Source: Chromobacterium violaceum ATCC 12472 (GTDB lineage Bacteria > Pseudomonadota > Gammaproteobacteria > Burkholderiales > Chromobacteriaceae). Taken from it: 64,000 bases of DNA. Positions 48,028 through 64,000 of this stretch are shown here, piece after piece (within the stretch, counting starts at the first letter, position 1; every line of letters starts with the position of its first letter). The position numbers and the translations under genes are program-made. The stretch is taken from NCBI RefSeq assembly GCF_000007705.1, contig NC_005085.1, positions 2,985,752 through 3,049,751 of the forward strand. Reading direction: 5' to 3'. Under the pieces are notes generated by a model that searched no databases, was not told the DNA's origin, and saw only the letters and a program-made list of their open reading frames with translations.

Positions 48028-49343
48028 GAGTGCACCGCTTTCATGTCGAACAGCATTTCGTCCAACCATGCCGCCAAGTGCCCAGCCTGAGGCGACCGCA
48101 ACAAGGTGATGTGATTGCCCGGCCCCTCCCAGAACACCAAGTCGGGAAGCCATCTGCGCCAACCCGCAATCCATTGCTCGCGCGACGTCGCCTCTTCTGA
48201 CGAACGCGCTTCCGACGGTTTGACCAGCACCAGCCGGCTGGGGCCTTGATACAAGCGCTCTGGCCGGTATCCGGCTCGCAAAGCGCAAGCAAAGGTTCTG
48301 AGCACCCCGCTCAAGATATCCGGGGAGCTGCGAGAAGGCAGAATGCCGACTCTGAGCAATTCGCCATGCAAAGCCTTTCTTTGCTCCTCCGCGCTTCGCT
48401 CCGCCAATTCCGCCGCATCGAGTCTGAGCGGCTCTCCGCAACCCTGCTGATATAAGGCAATCAGCCTGCTCAGCACTTCGCGCTGGCCATACTCGCCTGG
48501 CGCATCATTCGGCACCCGGCTGTCCAGCACGGTCAACGACAACACGCGGGTTCCCGCGCTTTGCAATTGCGCCGCCAGCTCATGCGCGATCCAGCCGCCG
48601 AAGGAATGCCCAAGCAAATGCACTGGCCCTGGCGCGTTCGCCCGCAGCGCGTCCAGATACGACCGCGCCGCATCCTCGACCGTCACATGCGGAGGCTGTC
48701 TGCCATCCAGCCCCCTTGGCTGCAGCCCATACACGCTCCCTTGATAGGCAAGCGCGCTAGAAAGCGCGAAGAAATCCACCACGCTGGCACCCGCGCCCGG
48801 CACGCAAATCAATGGCGGCAACGATTGCCGTCCCTGCCTGAGCATCACCAGCGGCTGGTGAGCAGGGACTCGCGCGCTCGCTTGCGCGCCCAGAGCGCGC
48901 CAGAAAGCCTCGGCGGATGCCGGCATATTCGTTGGCTGCAATGGAAAATCGCCCGGTTCGGGGACATAGGATGAAAGGCAGCGGCGCAACCATGCCGGCA
49001 AACTGGCTTGCGACCGCTCGACCGCCAGCGCTTCGGACTGTCGAACCCATGCCGGCGCGCCCTCCAGCGCAACGCAGGCTACAGTCTGCCCCATGCCTCG
49101 CAACTGCAAGCCCACTTCATAAGCCAGCGCGCCCAGAACGCCTTTTCCCGCCAGCCGATAAGGGCTATCGGGCTGCAAACGGCGCACCTCGCGCGCCAGC
49201 GCATAAGCCAAGCCTTGCAAGGTCTGGAATCCATGCTCCGGCTGGGCCGCTAGCCAAAGCCGGCCAGTCTCCTCGCCTTCGAGACTCGCCAGCGCCGCTC
49301 CGCTGCCCACGCTATCCTGCACCATCCATCGCTTCACCGTCAT
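48024..49343 (-). CDS. thioesterase protein with a degenerate N-terminal thioesterase remnant
   Basis: A 439-residue protein. The C-terminal 270 residues are a complete alpha/beta-hydrolase thioesterase: PPLICVPGAGASVVDFFALS, VYGLQPRGLDG, nucleophile Ser in HLLGHSFGGWIAHELA and the His in GPGNHITLL. The first 100 residues also read as the middle of a thioesterase (LQPDSPYRLAGKGVLGALAY) but the nucleophile motif GxSxG is lost (GKGVLG). So it looks like a fusion of a dead partial domain and a live one. Type II thioesterases in NRPS operons clear mis-primed carriers; this one may do that or act in release. Confidence 0.82.
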   Translation of the reverse strand: MTVKRWMVQDSVGSGAALASLEGEETGRLWLAAQPEHGFQTLQGLAYALAREVRRLQPDSPYRLAGKGVLGALAYEVGLQLRGMGQTVACVALEGAPAWVRQSEALAVERSQASLPAWLRRCLSSYVPEPGDFPLQPTNMPASAEAFWRALGAQASARVPAHQPLVMLRQGRQSLPPLICVPGAGASVVDFFALSSALAYQGSVYGLQPRGLDGRQPPHVTVEDAARSYLDALRANAPGPVHLLGHSFGGWIAHELAAQLQSAGTRVLSLTVLDSRVPNDAPGEYGQREVLSRLIALYQQGCGEPLRLDAAELAERSAEEQRKALHGELLRVGILPSRSSPDILSGVLRTFACALRAGYRPERLYQGPSRLVLVKPSEARSSEEATSREQWIAGWRRWLPDLVFWEGPGNHITLLRSPQAGHLAAWLDEMLFDMKAVHS

Positions 49344-49405
49344 CAGCCTTTCATCCTATTGGCAGATAAATCGCCGCCATTCAGCCCATCATGGACAAGC
49401 CATGC

Positions 49406-49834
49406 CTAGTTTTCCGCCGGCAATCGCTGAGTCGCGAATCCGGTACCCACGCTTTCCTCGCTAGCCGACAATTTCCATTGCCTCACTTTTCCTGACTTGT
49501 CGAACAACAACACCAATTCCTTGCTGTAATTATTCTGCCCGCGGAACAAAACACTCACATTGGTGAGGTTTTGCAGTTTGGCCTTGTACTGCCGGTAGCT
49601 ATACACCCAAATTTCATTGTCGCCATCAAAGCTGATCTTCCGCTGCGGCTGGCCAAATAAGTCCACCATTCCTTGCTTGGTGCCTTCGCCCCGAGACAAG
49701 GCTTGCTTGACATACGGTTCGTCGACATCCTCCAGCTTGGCATTGCCGACGCTGGCGCAGGCCGACAACAAAATACCCAGCGCCATTACGCCAAACAGCC
49801 TTCCAGCTGGCCTCATCCCCATCCTTAGCGCCAT
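49406..49834 (-). CDS. small BamE/SmpA-like lipoprotein
   Basis: A 142-residue protein with a lipoprotein signal (GVMALGILLSACAS, Cys lipidated) and a domain resembling SmpA/OmlA/BamE (SRGEGTKQGMVDLFGQPQRK, DNEIWVYSYRQYKAKLQNLT). AGGGAG precedes the ATG at 49834. It lies 16 bases after the exported protein gene. Why a lipoprotein of this type is in an NRPS operon is unclear; it may aid envelope passage or self-protection. Confidence 0.8.
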   Translation of the reverse strand: MALRMGMRPAGRLFGVMALGILLSACASVGNAKLEDVDEPYVKQALSRGEGTKQGMVDLFGQPQRKISFDGDNEIWVYSYRQYKAKLQNLTNVSVLFRGQNNYSKELVLLFDKSGKVRQWKLSASEESVGTGFATQRLPAEN

Positions 49835-49850
49835 GCTCTCCCTCCCCGGC

Positions 49851-50714
49851 TCAAACTGGATCCATATATTCGAAGACCACCAGCGCATCGTTAGACCAAG
49901 AAGCATCGCTCAGCGGAAGCGAATAAAGATATTGCTTTGGGTAAGGCCAGTGGAAGAACGGACTCCGTTGCTGCCGCAGTCCATAAAGCCACTCTGTCGG
50001 CAATACCAGCCTGCGCCCGCCCTGCTGCAAGGAAATGGAAAATAAAGGTCTGTCGGCAATGAACAAATAACTGAATGGCTTGGCCTCGTAAGGGTCGTTC
50101 TCCACTTCCAACCTAGCAACCCCTTTGATCGCATCCAAAACCGCCGCGCCGACTGCGGCTGGCACATATTTGGCGCAATTGTGCATATCCTCCATGCAGT
50201 AAGCCTCCTTAGCCGCGGCGGGCATGCAGTCGACCTTGCCTTCATTCAGCCCATTCAGATTGCTTTTGACATCCACCAAGCACTCCAAACGCAGATCGCC
50301 CAATCGCCTGGTCCCTGCCGGCAGGCCCGGTGTGCTCACCTCCGCTCGCCAGTTGATGTTCTCGCTCGCCGGCGACACCATCAATTTCAATGAGGCATCC
50401 GACTTTTCCGCCGTTCCCGGCAGAGAGAAAACCTGCCTCGCGCCAAGCGGCACCGCCTTGGATCCGCCCCTGCCCGACAGCTTTAGCGTCGGCGCGGACG
50501 CATTGGAAACGCCGTTGAGATACAGTCGATATTGAAATACACCATTCGGCGCGAGCTTGGCGTTTTCCTGAAAAACCGCCTCGCCTTTTTGCAAGACCGC
50601 ATAGGTCCGACTCGAAGCCAGATCCGCGGCCGTGCCTGCGGCCAGGGCGGATGTGAGCCAAGCCACGGCCAAACCGAAGCCGATAGCGGAGCGCACTGCA
50701 CATTTGCCTGTCAT
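49851..50714 (-). CDS. exported protein of unknown function
   Basis: A 287-residue protein with a signal peptide (FGLAVAWLTSALA, cut after ALA, about residue 25) and a mature part rich in beta-strand patterns, with cysteines in RLECLVD, KVDCMPAA, AYCMEDMHNC that could form disulfides. No family recognised. It is 129 bases after the NRPS gene, same strand, and 16 bases before the lipoprotein gene. The position suggests a link to transport or immunity for the peptide. Confidence 0.7.
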   Translation of the reverse strand: MTGKCAVRSAIGFGLAVAWLTSALAAGTAADLASSRTYAVLQKGEAVFQENAKLAPNGVFQYRLYLNGVSNASAPTLKLSGRGGSKAVPLGARQVFSLPGTAEKSDASLKLMVSPASENINWRAEVSTPGLPAGTRRLGDLRLECLVDVKSNLNGLNEGKVDCMPAAAKEAYCMEDMHNCAKYVPAAVGAAVLDAIKGVARLEVENDPYEAKPFSYLFIADRPLFSISLQQGGRRLVLPTEWLYGLRQQRSPFFHWPYPKQYLYSLPLSDASWSNDALVVFEYMDPV

Positions 50715-50765
50715 CTCGCCTCACTGTGACGTTTGATTTTTTGAATTGCATATTCTATTCATTTG

Positions 50766-50828
50766 AAATTAAAACGCAATCCGCCAGACGGGCGGCTGGA
50801 AGGGGAGGCTTGTCCCGGTCAGCCGCCC
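50766..50828 (-). terminator. hairpin after the NRPS gene
   Basis: Stem GGGCGGCT / AGCCGCCC (50790-50797, 50821-50828) with a structured loop, followed on the minus strand after some bases by GTTTTAATTT. May reduce transcription into the downstream genes. Confidence 0.45.
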
Positions 50829-50843
50829 TACCCATCGTCAGGA

Positions 50844-61504
<10,661 letters not shown>

Positions 61505-61508
<4 letters not shown>

Positions 61509-64000
61509 AACACGATTTCCTCAATCATTTCGCCCGATTGTCCAAGCACCGGCGCCGCAAACAAGTCCACCTCTTCCATAATCGGTCCCAGGCTGACTGT
61601 CCTCGCCAGCGCCGCCAAGTCGGCCGCGCCGAACAGTTGCCGGATGTCGCTGTGCAAGCCCGCTTGCCGCATCCGCTCCACCAGCGTCACCGCCAGCAGC
61701 GAATGTCCGCCCAGCTCGAAGAAGTTGTCGTGGCGGCCCACTTGCTCCACCCCCAGCAGCTCGCTCCAGATCGCCGCCAGCGCCGTCTCCGCCTCGCCTT
61801 CCGGCGCCGCGTACGCCCGGCTCGACAGCTGCGACCCGTCCGGCGCCGGCAGCGCCTTGCGGTCCAGCTTGCCGTTCGGCGTCAACGGGAAGGCCTCCAG
61901 CACCACGAAGCCGCTCGGCACCATGTACTCCGCCAGTTCCTGCGACAGCGCCGCCCGCAGCGACGATGGCTCTAATTCAGCGCCCGGCTGCGCCGTCAGG
62001 TAGGCCACCAGCCGCTTGTCGCCCGGCGCGTCTTCCCGCGCCAGCACCACCGCCTCCTTCACCCCGGCGCAGGCCGCCAGCTTGGCCTCGATTTCGCCCA
62101 GTTCGATCCGGAAACCGCGGATCTTGACCTGGAAGTCGTTGCGGCCCAGGTATTCGATGCTGCCGTCCGGCAGCCAGCGCCCCAGGTCGCCGGTCTTGTA
62201 CAGCCGCGCCTGCGGATCGGCGCTATACGGGTCGGCGATGAAGCGTTCCGCCGTCAGTTCCGGACGGTTCAGGTAGCCGCGCGCCACCCCGGCGCCGCCG
62301 ATGTACAGCTCGCCCGCCACGCCGAGCGGCGCCAGTTGGCCGTCGCCGTCCAGGATGTAAATCCGGGTATTGCCGATCGGCTTGCCGATCGGCAGGCTGG
62401 CCGCCGTCTCCGCCTCCGCGCCGATCTCGTGCGTCGTCGCGAAGGTGGTGGTTTCGGTCGGGCCGTAGCAATTGAGCAGATGCGCCGGCGGGTTGTCGCG
62501 CCGCACTTGCGCCGCCACCCGCGGGTCGACCACATCGCCGCCCACCATCAGGTAGCGCAAGCCGGACAAGGCGGCGCCCAAGCCTCGGGCATGGCGCTGG
62601 AACAGCCCGGCAGTCAGCCACAGGATGGTGATGCGGTCGCGTTGCAGGCGCGCCCCCAGCGCTTCGGCGCTCAGCAGCGTGTCCTTATCGATCGCCACCA
62701 GACTGGCGCCATGCGCCAGCGCGCCCCAGATTTCCAGGGTGCTGGCGTCGAAGGCCGGATTCGCCGCCCAGGCGATGCGGTCGTCGGCCTGGAACGCGGC
62801 GTAGCGATTGCCGCAGACCAGCCGCGTGATGCCGCGATGCGGCGCCAGCACGCCCTTGGGCTCCCCGGTGGAGCCGGAGGTGTACATCAGATAGGCGACG
62901 CTCTCCGCGTCGCCGGCGACCGCCGGGTTCTCCTCCGGCCACGTCCCTGGCGTCGCCAGCCAGGCGGCGTCCACCGACAGCTTCGCGCCGCTGTCGGCCT
63001 GCAGCCATTGCCGCCGCTCCGCCGTCAGGCCCTCATCCAAGGGCAGATAGGCCGCGCCGGATTTCAGGACGCCGACGATGGCGATCAGCAGATCGGCTCC
63101 TCTGGGCAGGTCCAGCGCCACCCGGTCGCCCGGCTCCACCCCCAAACTGATCAGGCGATGCGCCAGCTGGTTGGCGCGCCGGTTCAGCTCGCCATAGCTC
63201 AGCGTCTGCTCGCCGCAAACCAACGCGACAGCCTCCGGCCGCGATGCCGCCTGCGCTTCGAACAAGCGATGGATCAGTTCGCCGCGCGGGTAGTCCGCCG
63301 CCGTGTCGTTGAACGTCTCCAACAGTTGCCGACGCTCCGCCGCCGGCAGCACGTCCAGACTGCGCACCGCCTCGCCGCTGTCCGATGCCAGCGACGCCGC
63401 CAGCGACGCCAGCGCCGTCTCCATCATCGCGCACACCCGCGCCGCCCCCACGCTCGCCAGCGTCTGCGCCGTCAGCGCCAAACCGGCGCCCAGATCGTCC
63501 ACCGACAGGATGAGCGGGTAGTTGGTCCGCTCTTCGCCCACCAATACCTCGACTCCGTCCCAATCAGGCGCATCGCCTTCGTATCCGGAACTATGCCGGT
63601 AGTTCAGCAAGGCGCTGAACAAAGGCTGCGGCGCCGCCACCCCGCTGCAGCGCTGCGCCAGCGCCAGCGACGCGTGTTCGTGCCGCAACAGCGAGGTCAG
63701 CGCCTGCTGCGTCTGCTTCACCGCCTCCCGCGCCGTCGCCGCGCCGATCTCCAGCTTCAGCGGCAGCGTGTTGATGAACAGCCCCAGCGCCCGGTCCGAC
63801 CCCGCCCCGCCTTGCAGCCGGCCGAACAGCACCGTGCCGAACACCACTTGCGTCCGACCCGACGCCCGGGCCAGCACTTGGCCCCAGGCCAGGTGGGCCA
63901 GGCAGGCCACGCTGACGCCCAGACGCCGCGCTTGCTGCCGTAGCTGGTCGGCCAGCGCCATCGGCAGCCGCGTCCGCCACTCTTCTTGCCGGCTGCCGTC
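61505..64000 (-). CDS. nonribosomal peptide synthetase, C-terminal module (5' end beyond the window)
   Basis: The 3' part of another synthetase, open through the right edge. It shows the second half of a C domain, an A domain whose specificity residues (DALWMGCTFK) and surrounding 390 residues equal those of A2 in the next protein, a carrier domain (FFELGGHSLLAVTLVERM) and a short acidic tail (GQSGEMIEEIVL). The tail fits the short C-terminal docking motifs that bind TubC-type beta-hairpin docking domains, found at the start of the next protein. The stop overlaps that start (ATGA). Total module count unknown. Confidence 0.93.
61980..63147 (-). repeat. adenylation segment copied between two synthetases (copy 2)
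   Basis: Partner of 55285-56452. At its left edge the sequence changes to TCGTCGCTGCG against the consensus, and at its right edge to CCAAACTGATCAGG against CCAAACCGATCAGA. Confidence 0.8.

Overview
The window is GC-rich DNA from a betaproteobacterium of the Neisseriales, most likely a Chromobacterium close to C. violaceum. The basis is the PhaC protein at 37.1-38.8 kb, which closely matches the C. violaceum PHA synthase as I remember it, plus the gene order accD-trpA-trpB-trpF-truA-fimV-usg-asd-leuB-leuD-leuC. This is recognition from memory; no search was run.

Layout. 0-10.5 kb holds mostly housekeeping genes: a methyltransferase, a Trp-rich orphan protein, an exonuclease, ArfB, a periplasmic thioredoxin-like protein, an AraC regulator, an isolated NuoB paralogue, an OsmC protein, TsaD, an ABC-F ATPase and a solute-binding protein. 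10.5-23 kb is a minus-strand block: accD, trpA, trpB, trpF, truA, two FimV-like genes, an Usg-type Asd homologue and asd. 23.1-28.6 kb is an accessory island between asd and leuB, two genes that I expect to be neighbours in this lineage. It carries a broken Rhs toxin gene (nonsense codon, IS3 remnant, frameshift), a candidate immunity gene, two small Cys-rich proteins, two copies of an 81-residue membrane protein, several families of terminal-inverted-repeat elements, and a duplicated 3' end of leuB. 28.6-33.7 kb carries leuB, leuD and leuC with an entericidin-like gene and three unrelated genes between them. 33.7-46.7 kb has regulators, transporters and metabolic genes: an FAH-family hydrolase and an S4 protein, the phaC-phaA polyhydroxybutyrate operon, a SoxR regulator with a textbook 19-bp-spacer target promoter driving a flavodoxin/VOC operon, and an aminopeptidase P preceded by a possible leader peptide and terminator.

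46.7-64 kb is a nonribosomal peptide synthetase (NRPS) locus read on the minus strand and cut off by the right edge. The upstream synthetase (at least C-A-T) overlaps the start of a 3554-residue synthetase (docking-C-A-T-C-A-T-C-A-T-TE), followed by an exported protein, a small lipoprotein, a thioesterase-like protein and an MFS transporter. The three complete condensation domains carry the motif of dual epimerization/condensation domains, and one adenylation signature reads as threonine. The predicted tail of the product is ...-D-X-D-allo-Thr-D-X-Y, where X is the same unassigned hydrophobic residue twice, because the two adenylation domains are identical in sequence.

The least ordinary parts are this NRPS operon (dual domains, a copied adenylation segment, a thioesterase protein with a dead thioesterase remnant) and the Rhs/repeat island at 23-28.6 kb.
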